From Aquimarina sp. RZ0 (GTDB lineage Bacteria > Bacteroidota > Bacteroidia > Flavobacteriales > Flavobacteriaceae): DNA of 64,000 bases. Position numbers and translations under genes: made by a program. Under the pieces are notes generated by a model. That model saw nothing but the letters and a program-made list of their open reading frames with translations, ran no database searches and was not told where the DNA came from. How positions within the stretch are numbered: position 1 is the first letter of the stretch; each line of letters starts with the position of its first letter. The DNA lies in the NCBI RefSeq assembly GCF_008370685.1, contig NZ_VTZU01000001.1, positions 62,001 to 126,000 of the forward strand, written 5' to 3'. This document shows, in pieces, positions 18,928 to 27,061 of the stretch.

Positions 18928-19493
18928 TATTTTAGTGTTCCTGTTATAGTTTTGATTACTGGTGATAGTTGCTCTTCGGCAAATTCATGTTCTGATACTC
19001 TGGCTTTATAGAGTACGTGAGGAAATTGTTTTCCGCCCAGTGTTCCCCACATATGATTGATCTGTTCAAAAGAAGGAGATACTAGTTCCAGGGTTAACTC
19101 GATCTCACTTTCGTCTGATGTAAACTGAAAGGTTTTATGGGTCTGGAAATATTTTATAATTCTATGAATTGCTGCAATCGACATATCATAGGATACTGTT
19201 GCAGAAAAAAGCAAGAAATAGTTTAGATGTATTTTAGGAAAACGCTTGTCTACAGCATAGTCACCATTGCTTTGTTGTACTAATTTACTGTTAGGAAAAT
19301 TGCGTAATGTTGATTCTTCCTCTGTTTTTACAATCGTGATAAAGAGATTAGCTCCTGCAGTTCCTGAAAAGCTGTTAGTACCAAAATCCCCGATATTAGC
19401 AATATCTGTTTTTACTACGGTAGTAATAGAGGATAACGCATTGATATAATCGTCCAGATCAGAACCGATATGATTTAAAAAATCTTTTAACAT
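18927..19493 (-). CDS. DUF4255 / Pvc16-N-like tail terminator protein (Afp16-like)
   Basis: A 188-residue protein that starts MLKDFLNHIGSDLDDYI. It shows NLFITIVKTEEESTLRNFPN, then HLNYFLLFSATVSYDMSIAA, IIKYFQTHKTFQF and SPSFEQINHMWGTLGGK, the conserved line of the DUF4255 (Pvc16 N-terminal) family. Members cap the distal end of the tube and sheath. It is the first gene of the operon here, with ATG at 19493. About 20 bases upstream begins a 161-base palindromic element, so the operon promoter must lie in or beyond it. Confidence 0.85.
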   Translation of the reverse strand: MLKDFLNHIGSDLDDYINALSSITTVVKTDIANIGDFGTNSFSGTAGANLFITIVKTEEESTLRNFPNSKLVQQSNGDYAVDKRFPKIHLNYFLLFSATVSYDMSIAAIHRIIKYFQTHKTFQFTSDESEIELTLELVSPSFEQINHMWGTLGGKQFPHVLYKARVSEHEFAEEQLSPVIKTITGTLK

Positions 19494-20153
19494 GATATAG
19501 ATAATTTTAAGTAAGAGCTTGTTTGAAAACCTTACTTCCTGAAAACAAATATTTTAAGAACCGTGAGTTCACTTCAAATAATTAAAATATCTCGATATTC
19601 TCATGATTTGAAATGTACTCAGAACCTCAAGCTATTGATTTTCAATTTGTATTCTTTTTAAACATGCTCTAAGCTGCATTATGACAGTTGTTGGGAGAAC
19701 TAAAATTACCGTTAGGGTAGACGGATTTGTATGTTGTATATGCTAATTACAAGAGTAAAGTTAGGTGTTGTGTTATTTAAAAATGTAAGGTGTTTAGCGG
19801 AAATTGATAAGGTATAACACGCTAAAATAATAGGTGTTAATCCTTTGATTATCAAGTGTAAAAACTCTTTTTTTTGTGTAAAGAATATGTGTATTTTATA
19901 TGTACACTTCTTATTTCTCGAAGTACTCATATGATATGCGATATTGACAGGGGGAATATCCTGAATAAGAGTAGGGGGAAAACCCCCTTATTGTAAGAAA
20001 TTAATATTTTATTTACTTTATGTAAAGTATTGTTTTTTAAGTATTTAATGTTTTTGCTCATATAACTTTCATAAGCAAATGGTCAGGGGTATTTGGTTGT
20101 AAAACCTTTTTTTAGATATATTAGCTTCATTAAACTCTAAAATTATTTATACA
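19494..20153. other. Gene-free region upstream of the eCIS operon
   Basis: This 660-base gap separates the eCIS operon (minus) from a plus-strand gene. It holds the palindromic element at 19512-19672 and a perfect G5-A4-C5 hairpin at 19974-19987. The operon promoter is presumably here, but no clear TTG-N19-TAnnTTTG match was found. A 72-codon frame at 19712-19930 is not convincing as a gene. Confidence 0.6.
19512..19672. repeat. Palindromic (MITE-like) element upstream of the eCIS operon
   Basis: The ends are inverted: TAAGAGCTTGTTTGAAAA at 19512 and, on the other strand, TTAGAGCATGTTTAAAAA from 19672, matching at 15 of 18 bases. Inside, an arm at about 19556-19579 (GTGAGTTCACTTCAAAT) pairs imperfectly with ATTTGAAATGTACTC at 19606. 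The whole can form one long hairpin, in DNA or in the eCIS transcript leader. No coding sequence lies within it. Confidence 0.6.
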
Positions 20154-20555
20154 ATGGGAAAAGAAATACAAAGACCCAAAAAGTGTATTACTGAAGAAGA
20201 AGCAAGGGAACTTCATGACAATTGGTGTATAAAAAGAGAAGGTCATCTTAAAAAAAGCTTAGGATTTGAAGATGCAAGAGAATTTCACTGGAGTGTCGCA
20301 GAATTAGAAGAGTATCTTGCCTATGTAAAACAGGAATCTAAAAAACAAGGAATTACAAATCCAGGGATACGTGCTTATTTTGGAGCCTATCCACAGAATA
20401 AATGTACTAAAAATAGAGGGTATTCTACTTTGTTTTTTGCGCCGACAGGAAGTAGAGCTGGAGCAAAAGGGAAAGATGGAGCAGATGATGAGAATAATTA
20501 TGGGATTAGTGCTTTTAACAGAGGAGGAGGGGGTAATCCCCCACGTATCTATTAA
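20154..20555 (+). CDS. Small unknown cytoplasmic protein
   Basis: A 133-residue protein I do not recognise. It begins with a charged helix (EIQRPKKCITEEEARELHDN) and a second helix with FHWSVAELEEYLAYVKQESK, then GIRAYFGAYP and TLFFAPTG, and ends with a Gly-rich low-complexity tail (FNRGGGGNPPRIY). There is no signal peptide. The pattern IRAYFGAYP...TLFFAPT suggests a small defined fold and I believe relatives occur in other flavobacteria (recollection, not searched). It precedes the 7TM and kinase genes by about 100 bases. The DNA for the Gly tail contains a G5-TAAT-C5 palindrome. Confidence 0.7.
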   Translation: MGKEIQRPKKCITEEEARELHDNWCIKREGHLKKSLGFEDAREFHWSVAELEEYLAYVKQESKKQGITNPGIRAYFGAYPQNKCTKNRGYSTLFFAPTGSRAGAKGKDGADDENNYGISAFNRGGGGNPPRIY

Positions 20556-20662
20556 TTCCCTAATAGTAAACTGTATATTTTGAATCGTTTTATTTTTGAC
20601 CAAATATTGTATAATAGTTTTTATACTAACTCAAAATGTGAAATAGGTAACTGTTTATATTT

Positions 20663-21355
20663 ATGATATACCAGCTGATTATTAATTTTGTAGAGATAAT
20701 TGCTGTTATCTCAGGTGTTAAATATATTATGAAATATCGAGAGGATAGTTCTTCTCGATATTTTGTTTATTTTCTTTACTTTACTCTTTTTGTAGAATTA
20801 GTTTTTGGTTGGTTACCTACAATTATTGAGAATTTAGAGACTCTAAGGTTTTTAGAAAGTTCTATTTTTTTTAATAATCAATGGACTTACAATATTTATG
20901 ATATTATAAGTTTTTCTTTTTATCTATTTTTTATCACTCTTCAAATTAAATCATCTAAATTTAGAGGTATTGGTAGGTTGTCTATTTTTATTTTTATAGC
21001 CTTTTCTGTTGGTAACCTATTAATTACCGATGTTTTTTTTAAGACAGTTTCATCGTTTAATTACATTTTAGGATCAATATTAATATTTTTATTTACTAGT
21101 TATTATTTTTTTCAATTACTTTTATCCGATAATATCTTGGCCTTTTATAAGTTAATTCCATTTTATGTAGTGTCGGGGAGTTTATTATTTTACCTGATTG
21201 TAACTCCTATATTTATTTATGGGGCTTATTACAATAAGATAAGTCCTCAATTTGTAAATATTCATGCATTGATACTTACTTTAGCAAATATTTTTATGTA
21301 TACTTGCTATACGATTGGCTTTATAGTATGCTCGAAAAAGAACAAATCTTATTAA
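20663..21355 (+). CDS. Multi-pass membrane protein, kinase partner
   Basis: A 230-residue, very hydrophobic protein with about seven predicted membrane helices (roughly residues 3-22, 32-52, 76-93, 104-124, 132-152, 165-187 and 203-223) and only short loops. No enzyme motif is seen. Its 3' end overlaps the start of the histidine kinase gene by 28 bases, and such small 7TM proteins often precede HisKA_3 kinases in flavobacteria, so it may sense a membrane signal for the kinase (inference). Confidence 0.7.
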   Translation: MIYQLIINFVEIIAVISGVKYIMKYREDSSSRYFVYFLYFTLFVELVFGWLPTIIENLETLRFLESSIFFNNQWTYNIYDIISFSFYLFFITLQIKSSKFRGIGRLSIFIFIAFSVGNLLITDVFFKTVSSFNYILGSILIFLFTSYYFFQLLLSDNILAFYKLIPFYVVSGSLLFYLIVTPIFIYGAYYNKISPQFVNIHALILTLANIFMYTCYTIGFIVCSKKNKSY

Positions 21356-22134
21356 TAGTTTATTTTACCATTATCATCTTATTTTTTGTAATATTTGGTA
21401 TTATATTCTTTATTGCTTTTCAACGACGTAAAAACAAATTATTACTAGATAAGTTTAAAGCACAGCAGCGTTTTGATGAAGAGTTGCAGAATTCTAAAAT
21501 AGAAATCCAGGAACAGACCTTAAAGAATGTAAGTTGGGAGTTGCATGATAATATTGGTCAGTTATTGTCTGCAGCAGTAATGCAGATTAATATGCTTAAT
21601 ACCAATCTCGATCCAAAAATTACAGAGTCGATTACAGATATTCGTGGATTGGTGGGTGACAGCCTTCAGGAAATTCGTAGCTTATCCAAAACCTTAAATC
21701 ATGAAGTGATCGAAAATATAGGCTTGGAAAAATCTATAAAAGTAGAATTAGACAGGTATAAAAAGCACGATTTTTTGCATACAGAGTTTTCGGTTATTGG
21801 CGAAGAAGTGCATATCAACCCCAAAGACGAGATTATTTTGTACCGTATTATTCAGGAGTTTTTTTCGAATACAATTAAGCATGCAGAAGCTTCTAATTTG
21901 ATAGTGGAATTAACGTATACTACCGAGGATCTAAACATAAAAATACAGGATGATGGAGTAGGTTTTGATATGCAATCTGTTCAGGCGAATTCTGGACTAT
22001 TAAATATGAAAAGCAGAGGTTCATTGATAGATGCAGAAGTGTCTCTTGATGCTAGTCCGGGAAAAGGGGTTTTGCTTACTTTGAACTATCCATTTAAAGA
22101 AATGGATAAGCTTGGTATGCAAGAGAATGGGTAG
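21328..22134 (+). CDS. Sensor histidine kinase (HisKA_3/NarX type)
   Basis: A 268-residue kinase. I choose ATG 21328 (MLEKEQILLIVYF) over an earlier in-frame ATG at 21304, since the earlier one only adds residues shared with the upstream gene. It has one membrane helix (about 7-31), a coiled linker, then the HisKA_3 box SWELHDNIGQLLSAAV with phospho-acceptor His73, and a HATPase domain with N-box FFSNTIKHAEASNL and DDGVGFD. There is no sensory domain of its own, so signal input may come from the 7TM partner. The response regulator gene follows after about 180 bases. Confidence 0.9.
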   Translation: MLEKEQILLIVYFTIIILFFVIFGIIFFIAFQRRKNKLLLDKFKAQQRFDEELQNSKIEIQEQTLKNVSWELHDNIGQLLSAAVMQINMLNTNLDPKITESITDIRGLVGDSLQEIRSLSKTLNHEVIENIGLEKSIKVELDRYKKHDFLHTEFSVIGEEVHINPKDEIILYRIIQEFFSNTIKHAEASNLIVELTYTTEDLNIKIQDDGVGFDMQSVQANSGLLNMKSRGSLIDAEVSLDASPGKGVLLTLNYPFKEMDKLGMQENG

Positions 22135-22312
22135 TTTTATAGGTAATACGAGGCAACTCTTATTTTTGCCAGGCATATTGAGGAGACAAACAGAATTTTA
22201 GGATCTTAGATGTACTATGTAAATAAGATAACGGAGTACTAAATTTATTAACGTTTTAAAGGAATCAAAGTATATTGTTTTGATTATTTTTGATCCTGAT
22301 AAACCTAATAAG

Positions 22313-22963
22313 ATGAAGAAAAAAACAGTTGTAGTTGTAGATGATCACCTTCTCTTTGCGCAATCTCTGGAAAGCCTTATCACTAATATCGAAGGTTATG
22401 AAGTTTTGGAGATACTTAAAAATGGAAAAGAACTTACGCAATACTATTTACATAAAAGAAAAAAACCGGATCTTATCCTGTTGGATGTAAAGATGCCGAT
22501 AATGGATGGCATTCAGACCATGCAGTGGCTCAAAGAAAACCAATCAGAACAGAAGGTGCTGGCACTAACCATGGAAGATGATGAAGAAACCATTATCAAA
22601 ATGCTTAGAGCCGGGGCAAGAGGGTATTTATTAAAAGATATTCACCCGGAAAATTTTGAGTTTGCCATGAAGATGGTCATAGAACAAGGTTTTTATTATT
22701 CTACTAAAGTAGAGACAGCTCTTAAGTATTCTGGCTCCATGGATGATCAGAATGAGAACCTGGCAGATAAACTTACGGATAGAGAATGGGTATTCTTAAA
22801 ATATGCCTGTTCTGAGTTGACCTATAAAGATATTGCTAAAGAAATGAAGTTAAGCCCTAAAACTATTGAGAACTATAGAGAAGCAGTTTTTAAGAAATTA
22901 CAGGTGAGAACAAGGGTGGGATTAGTCATATACTGCATGAAAAACAAATTTTTTAAGCTTTAA
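22313..22963 (+). CDS. Response regulator, NarL/LuxR family
   Basis: A 216-residue regulator. ATG 22313 (MKKKTVVVVDDH) is preferred to an in-frame TTG at 22280. The receiver domain holds the acidic pair Asp10-Asp11, phospho-acceptor Asp58 in LILLDVKMP, and Lys in LLKDIHPENF. The C-terminal GerE-type helix-turn-helix runs from LTDREWVFLKYACSELTYKD to LSPKTIENYREAVFKKL. It pairs with the kinase encoded just upstream. Targets are unknown; the eCIS operon on one side and the ilv leader on the other are candidates by position only. Confidence 0.9.
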   Translation: MKKKTVVVVDDHLLFAQSLESLITNIEGYEVLEILKNGKELTQYYLHKRKKPDLILLDVKMPIMDGIQTMQWLKENQSEQKVLALTMEDDEETIIKMLRAGARGYLLKDIHPENFEFAMKMVIEQGFYYSTKVETALKYSGSMDDQNENLADKLTDREWVFLKYACSELTYKDIAKEMKLSPKTIENYREAVFKKLQVRTRVGLVIYCMKNKFFKL

Positions 22964-23007
22964 TAGCTGTTGGAAAGCTAATTTTATTATATTTACTACC
23001 AGATTAT

Positions 23008-23070
23008 ATGAAGAATAAAAACATACATACAATAAATGTCATTGAGGTCGTGGTGATTATTTCATCCTGA
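23008..23070 (+). CDS. ilv leader peptide 1
   Basis: A 20-codon frame starting ATG AAG AAT and ending TGA at 23068-23070. Nine of 20 codons are Ile or Val (five Ile, four Val), including the run V-V-V-I-I, and it shares the core TINVI at residues 8-12 with leader peptide 2. Immediately after the stop is GCAAGGG, which can pair with CCCTTTGC in the terminator that follows (one bulged T). This is the layout of ribosome-mediated attenuation responding to Ile-tRNA and Val-tRNA. It begins only 45 bases after the response regulator stop codon. Confidence 0.8.
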   Translation: MKNKNIHTINVIEVVVIISS

Positions 23071-23097
23071 GCAAGGGCATTTTAATATCATAAAATA

Positions 23098-23128
23098 AAA
23101 TCCCTTTGCGAAAGTAAAGGGATTTTTT
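23098..23128 (+). terminator. ilv attenuator terminator 1
   Basis: A perfect 10-base stem AAATCCCTTT / AAAGGGATTT (23098-23107 with 23116-23125) with an 8-base loop, followed by T residues to 23128. The left arm can instead pair with GCAAGGG at 23071-23077, right after the leader-1 stop codon, which would act as the antiterminator. Confidence 0.85.
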
Positions 23129-23145
23129 AGTAAACTTATTTTACA

Positions 23146-23211
23146 ATGAAATTTAATACAATTAGTACGATCAATGTCATTCGTGTCATCGTCATTCTTT
23201 TATCAGAATGA
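23146..23211 (+). CDS. ilv leader peptide 2
   Basis: A 21-codon frame, ATG AAA TTT to TGA at 23209-23211. It holds five Ile, three Val and two Leu codons, eight of these ten within residues 11-19 (V-I-R-V-I-V-I-L-L). Leader peptides 1 and 2 have TINVI at the same residues (8-12), pointing to duplication. The stop codon is part of TGAAGGG (23209-23215), which pairs perfectly over seven bases with CCCTTCA at 23244-23250 in the next terminator. A ribosome reaching the stop would mask this strand and favour termination; one stalled at Ile/Val codons would free it. Confidence 0.85.
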   Translation: MKFNTISTINVIRVIVILLSE

Positions 23212-23250
23212 AGGGATAGTAATGCTATAAAAAATATAAGATACCCTTCA
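23193..23250 (+). promoter_or_regulatory. Alternative RNA pairings of ilv attenuator 2
   Basis: Two competing pairings are visible. CATTCT (23193-23198) pairs with AGAATG (23205-23210) as a short hairpin over the end of leader peptide 2. TGAAGGG (23209-23215) pairs with CCCTTCA (23244-23250), the left arm of the terminator. The two overlap at the stop codon, so ribosome position would choose between them, as in classical 1:2, 2:3 and 3:4 attenuators. Confidence 0.7.
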
Positions 23251-23272
23251 AGATTTTGAAGGGTATTTTTTT
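23241..23272 (+). terminator. ilv attenuator terminator 2
   Basis: A perfect 10-base stem ATACCCTTCA / TGAAGGGTAT (23241-23250 with 23257-23266), a 6-base loop and a run of seven T (23266-23272). It lies about 30 bases after leader peptide 2 and 249 bases before the ilvD start, so it can only be a regulated terminator of the ilv transcript or an end for the regulator gene. Confidence 0.9.
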
Positions 23273-23520
23273 GGTTAAAAAAACTGGTATTATAAAAATA
23301 TTAACAAATAGTGATTGTAAATAAAAGAAGTGTAATGTATTGGTTATCAGTAGTTAATTGCTTTTTGTTAATAGTTGGATATTGTAAGGATATTGAATAA
23401 AGTATAATCGTTTAGTCATTACAGAATAGTTTTATACTGCGGTTTGTTTTTTAAGTATGAATCACATAAAAAAACAGTTAAAATTTTGAATAATTAATAA
23501 AAAAACAACATTCATAGAGG

Positions 23521-25197
23521 ATGGATATTAATAAATTTAGTAAACAGGTTACACAAGACGATACTCAACCAGCAGCACAAGCAATGCTGTATGCTATTGG
23601 TTTTTCTGAAGAAGATTTTAATAAACCATTAGTCGGTATTGCTAGTACGGGATATGAAGGTAACCCTTGTAATATGCACCTTAATGATCTGGCTAAGCTA
23701 GTAAAGCAAGGAACACAAGAAGAAGATGTTGTAGGATTGATATTCAATACGATTGGAGTAAGTGATGGAATTTCTATGGGAACACCAGGAATGCGCTTTT
23801 CATTACCGTCCAGAGATGTAATTGCCGATTCTATGGAGACTGTTGTACAAGGAATGTCTTATGATGGAATGATCACTGTAGTAGGTTGTGATAAGAATAT
23901 GCCTGGTGCTTTGATGGCAATGATTAGAGTCAACCGTCCTGCTATTTTAGTATATGGAGGAACCATCGCATCTGGTTGTCATAATGGTAAAAAGTTAGAC
24001 ATCGTATCTGCATTTGAAGCCTGGGGAGAAAAGGTAGCCGGTACTATGGAAAAGGAAGAGTATCGATCTGTAATCCAAAAATCAATCCCAGGTGCTGGAG
24101 CTTGTGGAGGGATGTATACAGCTAATACCATGGCTTCTGCTATAGAAGCTTTGGGAATGTCGCTACCCTATAACTCTTCTAATCCTGCCATTAGTAAAAA
24201 TAAAGAAGAAGAAAGTATCGCTGCAGGAAAAGCAATACGAACATTATTAGAAAAAGACATCAAGCCATTGGATATTGTAACCAAAAAATCGCTGGAAAAT
24301 GCGATCCGACTGGTTACTATTTTGGGAGGTTCTACCAATGCCGTATTACATTTCCTGGCAATTGCCAGAGCAGCAAATGTAGAGTTTACACTAGCTGATT
24401 TTCAGAAAATTAGTGATGAAACTCCATTTCTTGCGGATTTAAAACCAAGTGGGAAATATTTAATGGAAGATGTTCACAATATTGGTGGAATACCAGCAGT
24501 ATTAAAATATCTATTAAAGAAAGGATTGTTACACGGTGATTGTTTAACAGTTACAGGAAAAACATTAGCAGAAAATTTATTGGATGTTCCGGATCTGACC
24601 GAAGGTCAGGAAATTATAAAGCCACTGGAAAATCCTATAAAGGCTACCGGTCATCTTAGAATTATGTTTGGTAATCTTGCAGAAGAAGGGTGTGTGGCAA
24701 AAATCACAGGAAAAGAAGGATTACGTTTTCAGGGAAAAGCCATTGTATTTGATAGTGAATATGATGCCAATGATGGGATAAGAGATGGTAAAGTCCAAAA
24801 GGGAAATGTGGTCGTCATTAGGTACGAAGGTCCAAAAGGAGGTCCCGGAATGCCGGAAATGTTGAAACCAACAGCTGCGATTATGGGAGCGGGCCTTGGT
24901 AAAGATGTAGCATTGATTACAGACGGAAGGTTCTCAGGAGGGACTCATGGATTTGTAGTTGGACATATCACTCCAGAAGCTCAGGAAGGCGGTTTAATAG
25001 GTCTCGTAGAAGATGGAGATGTTATTACAATCGATGCAGAATCAAATTCTATCACAGTGGCGATAGATGATGACGAAATCAAAAAGAGAAAAGCTTCCTG
25101 GATTCAACCTCCTTTAAAGTTTAAAAAAGGAGTGTTATATAAATATGCCAATACAGTATCTTCTGCATCACAAGGATGTGTAACAGATGAATTTTAA
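23521..25197 (+). CDS. ilvD: Dihydroxy-acid dehydratase
   Basis: A 558-residue IlvD, full length. It catalyses the dehydration of 2,3-dihydroxy-isovalerate and 2,3-dihydroxy-3-methylvalerate, the third step of Val and Ile synthesis, in the cytoplasm with an Fe-S cluster. Cluster cysteines are visible in EGNPCNMHL (about residue 49), [14 protein letters not shown] (about 122) and [15 protein letters not shown] (about 195); the C-terminal signatures [13 protein letters not shown] ([10 protein letters not shown]) and [16 protein letters not shown] are intact. First structural gene of the ilv operon, behind two tandem attenuators. ATG 23521 follows AGAGG by three bases, a likely ribosome binding site. 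Confidence 0.97.
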   Translation: MDINKFSKQVTQDDTQPAAQAMLYAIGFSEEDFNKPLVGIASTGYEGNPCNMHLNDLAKLVKQGTQEEDVVGLIFNTIGVSDGISMGTPGMRFSLPSRDVIADSMETVVQGMSYDGMITVVGCDKNMPGALMAMIRVNRPAILVYGGTIASGCHNGKKLDIVSAFEAWGEKVAGTMEKEEYRSVIQKSIPGAGACGGMYTANTMASAIEALGMSLPYNSSNPAISKNKEEESIAAGKAIRTLLEKDIKPLDIVTKKSLENAIRLVTILGGSTNAVLHFLAIARAANVEFTLADFQKISDETPFLADLKPSGKYLMEDVHNIGGIPAVLKYLLKKGLLHGDCLTVTGKTLAENLLDVPDLTEGQEIIKPLENPIKATGHLRIMFGNLAEEGCVAKITGKEGLRFQGKAIVFDSEYDANDGIRDGKVQKGNVVVIRYEGPKGGPGMPEMLKPTAAIMGAGLGKDVALITDGRFSGGTHGFVVGHITPEAQEGGLIGLVEDGDVITIDAESNSITVAIDDDEIKKRKASWIQPPLKFKKGVLYKYANTVSSASQGCVTDEF

Positions 25198-25241
25198 TAG
25201 GTATTCTAATACTCATCAAGTATAGATGTCAATAAATTGTC

Positions 25242-25261
25242 ATTCTGGCAAAAGCCAGAAT
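25242..25261 (+). repeat. Small hairpin between ilvD and ilvB
   Basis: An 8-base perfect stem ATTCTGGC / GCCAGAAT with an AAAA loop, preceded by GTC, 17 bases before the ilvB start. It resembles the short GTCATTCYGGC palindromes scattered in many bacterial genomes, and a weaker relative lies before ilvN. There is no T-run, so it is not a terminator; it could affect mRNA stability or ilvB translation. Confidence 0.6.
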
Positions 25262-25277
25262 CTAAAAATATAGCGTA

Positions 25278-27011
25278 ATGGAAACACAGACGCAAACAGA
25301 AAAAAAAGAAATAAAAGTGACTACAGGAATAATGACCGGGGCAGAAGCAGTAATACATTGTCTGTTGGCAGAGGGGGTTGACCTTATTTATGGATACCCT
25401 GGAGGTGCTATTATGCCCGTGTATGATGAATTATATAAATTTCAGGATCAATTACGTCATATATTAACAAGACATGAACAAGGAGCAACACATGCAGCGC
25501 AGGGATATGCAAGAACCAGTGGTAGAGTAGGTGTAGCAATTGCGACATCAGGTCCTGGGGCTACTAATTTTGTAACAGGAATTGCAGATGCTCAGATTGA
25601 TTCTACTCCTATGGTATGTATTACCGGACAGGTAGGCTCACATTTGCTAGGATCAGATGCATTTCAGGAAACTGATATAATTGGGATTTCTACACCTATA
25701 ACCAAGTGGAATCATCAAGTAACAAAAGCAGAAGATATTCCTGCTGTATTAGCAAAGGCTTTTTATATCGCACGTTCAGGACGTCCTGGGCCAGTGCTTA
25801 TTGATATAACAAAAGATGCACAGTTTGGAGAACTTGATTTTAAATATGAGAAGTGTAAAGGGGTACGTAGTTATAAACCAGTTCCACTGACAGACCCTAA
25901 AACATTAGATCAGGCAGCAGCACTTATCAATACGGCAAAAAAACCAATGATTGTTTTTGGTCAGGGAGTGATTCTTGGCAAAGCAGAAGTAGAATTGAAA
26001 AGTTTTATAGAAAAATCAGGAATACCTTCTGCCTGGACAATACTGGGGCTTTCTGCATTACCCACAGCACATCCGCTGAATGTCGGTATGGTAGGAATGC
26101 ACGGAAATTATGGTCCTAATAAGCTTACAAACGAATGTGATCTGTTATTAGCAATAGGAATGCGTTTTGATGATCGTGTAACAGGTAATTTAGAAACCTA
26201 TGCCAAGCAGGCAAAAGTAATACATTTTGAAATTGACCCTGCAGAAGTAAATAAGAATGTAAAGGCAAACGTTGCAGTGATGGGAGATGTAAAGAAAACA
26301 TTGTCTGAGATACTTCCGCTTGTACAGTCTAACACTCACGAATCTTGGTTACAGGAATTTAAAGATTTTGATACTATAGAATATGACAAAGTCATTAAAG
26401 AAGAATTATACCCTTCTAAAGAAGGACTTTCTATGGGAGAAGTTCTTAGAGGAATTAATGAAGAAACAAAAGGAGATGCTGTAATCGTATCAGATGTTGG
26501 ACAACATCAAATGATTGCGTGTCGTTATGCAGAATTTACCAGAACTAAAAGTAATGTAACTTCTGGAGGTCTGGGGACTATGGGATTTGCTTTGCCGGCA
26601 GCAATTGGAGCAAAAATGGGAGCGCCAGAAAGAGAAGTGGTTGCTATTATTGGCGATGGAGGGTATCAGATGACGATACAAGAATTAGGAACTATTTTCC
26701 AAACCAGAGTACCCGTTAAGATTGTGGTTCTTAATAATGACTTTTTAGGAATGGTACGCCAGTGGCAACAATTGTTTTTTGATAAAAGATATGCGTCTAC
26801 AGAAATGGTGAATCCTGATTTTGTAACCATTGCAAAAGGATATCATATAGAAGCCAAAAGGATTACCAAAAGAGAGGATTTACAAGCTGCAATTGCAGAA
26901 ATGATAGCTTCACAAGAGCCATATTTCTTAGAAGTATGTGTAGAAAAAGAGAATAATGTATTTCCGATGATTCCTACTGGAGCATCAGTTTCAGATATAA
27001 GATTAGAATAG
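25278..27011 (+). CDS. ilvB: Acetolactate synthase large subunit
   Basis: A 577-residue thiamine-diphosphate enzyme that joins two pyruvates, or pyruvate and 2-oxobutyrate, in the first common step of Val and Ile synthesis. The catalytic Glu is in LTRHEQGATHAAQGYAR. The FAD-domain part includes GMVGMHGNYGPNKLTNE, and the cofactor motif GDGGYQMTIQELGTI ends with NN in VVLNNDFLGMVRQWQ. Length is normal. The regulatory subunit gene ilvN follows after 50 bases. Start ATG 25278. Confidence 0.97.
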   Translation: METQTQTEKKEIKVTTGIMTGAEAVIHCLLAEGVDLIYGYPGGAIMPVYDELYKFQDQLRHILTRHEQGATHAAQGYARTSGRVGVAIATSGPGATNFVTGIADAQIDSTPMVCITGQVGSHLLGSDAFQETDIIGISTPITKWNHQVTKAEDIPAVLAKAFYIARSGRPGPVLIDITKDAQFGELDFKYEKCKGVRSYKPVPLTDPKTLDQAAALINTAKKPMIVFGQGVILGKAEVELKSFIEKSGIPSAWTILGLSALPTAHPLNVGMVGMHGNYGPNKLTNECDLLLAIGMRFDDRVTGNLETYAKQAKVIHFEIDPAEVNKNVKANVAVMGDVKKTLSEILPLVQSNTHESWLQEFKDFDTIEYDKVIKEELYPSKEGLSMGEVLRGINEETKGDAVIVSDVGQHQMIACRYAEFTRTKSNVTSGGLGTMGFALPAAIGAKMGAPEREVVAIIGDGGYQMTIQELGTIFQTRVPVKIVVLNNDFLGMVRQWQQLFFDKRYASTEMVNPDFVTIAKGYHIEAKRITKREDLQAAIAEMIASQEPYFLEVCVEKENNVFPMIPTGASVSDIRLE

Positions 27012-27023
27012 TAAGGTTTTGTC

Positions 27024-27043
27024 ATTCCGGCACAGACTGGAAT
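27024..27043 (+). repeat. Small imperfect hairpin between ilvB and ilvN
   Basis: ATTCC / GGAAT ends enclose GGCACAGACT; the whole GTCATTCCGG...GGAATCCC resembles the hairpin in front of ilvB and the common GTCATTCCGGC repeat class. It lies 19 bases before the ilvN start. Confidence 0.5.
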
Positions 27044-27061
27044 CCCTAAAAGAATACAAGA

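Noticed and set aside
1..19493. Prophage or R-type pyocin instead of an injection system
   Set aside because: No capsid, terminase, portal, lysis or integrase gene is seen, and the DUF4255, DUF5908 and LysM adaptor proteins are typical of eCIS.
19712..19930. 72-codon open frame on the minus strand
   Set aside because: No family features, rich in rare-looking composition for a gene, and it lies in an AT-rich region with palindromes; likely chance.
23335..23400. A third possible leader frame of 21 codons with Leu, Val and Ile
   Set aside because: It lacks the TINVI core of the first two and no terminator hairpin follows before ilvD.
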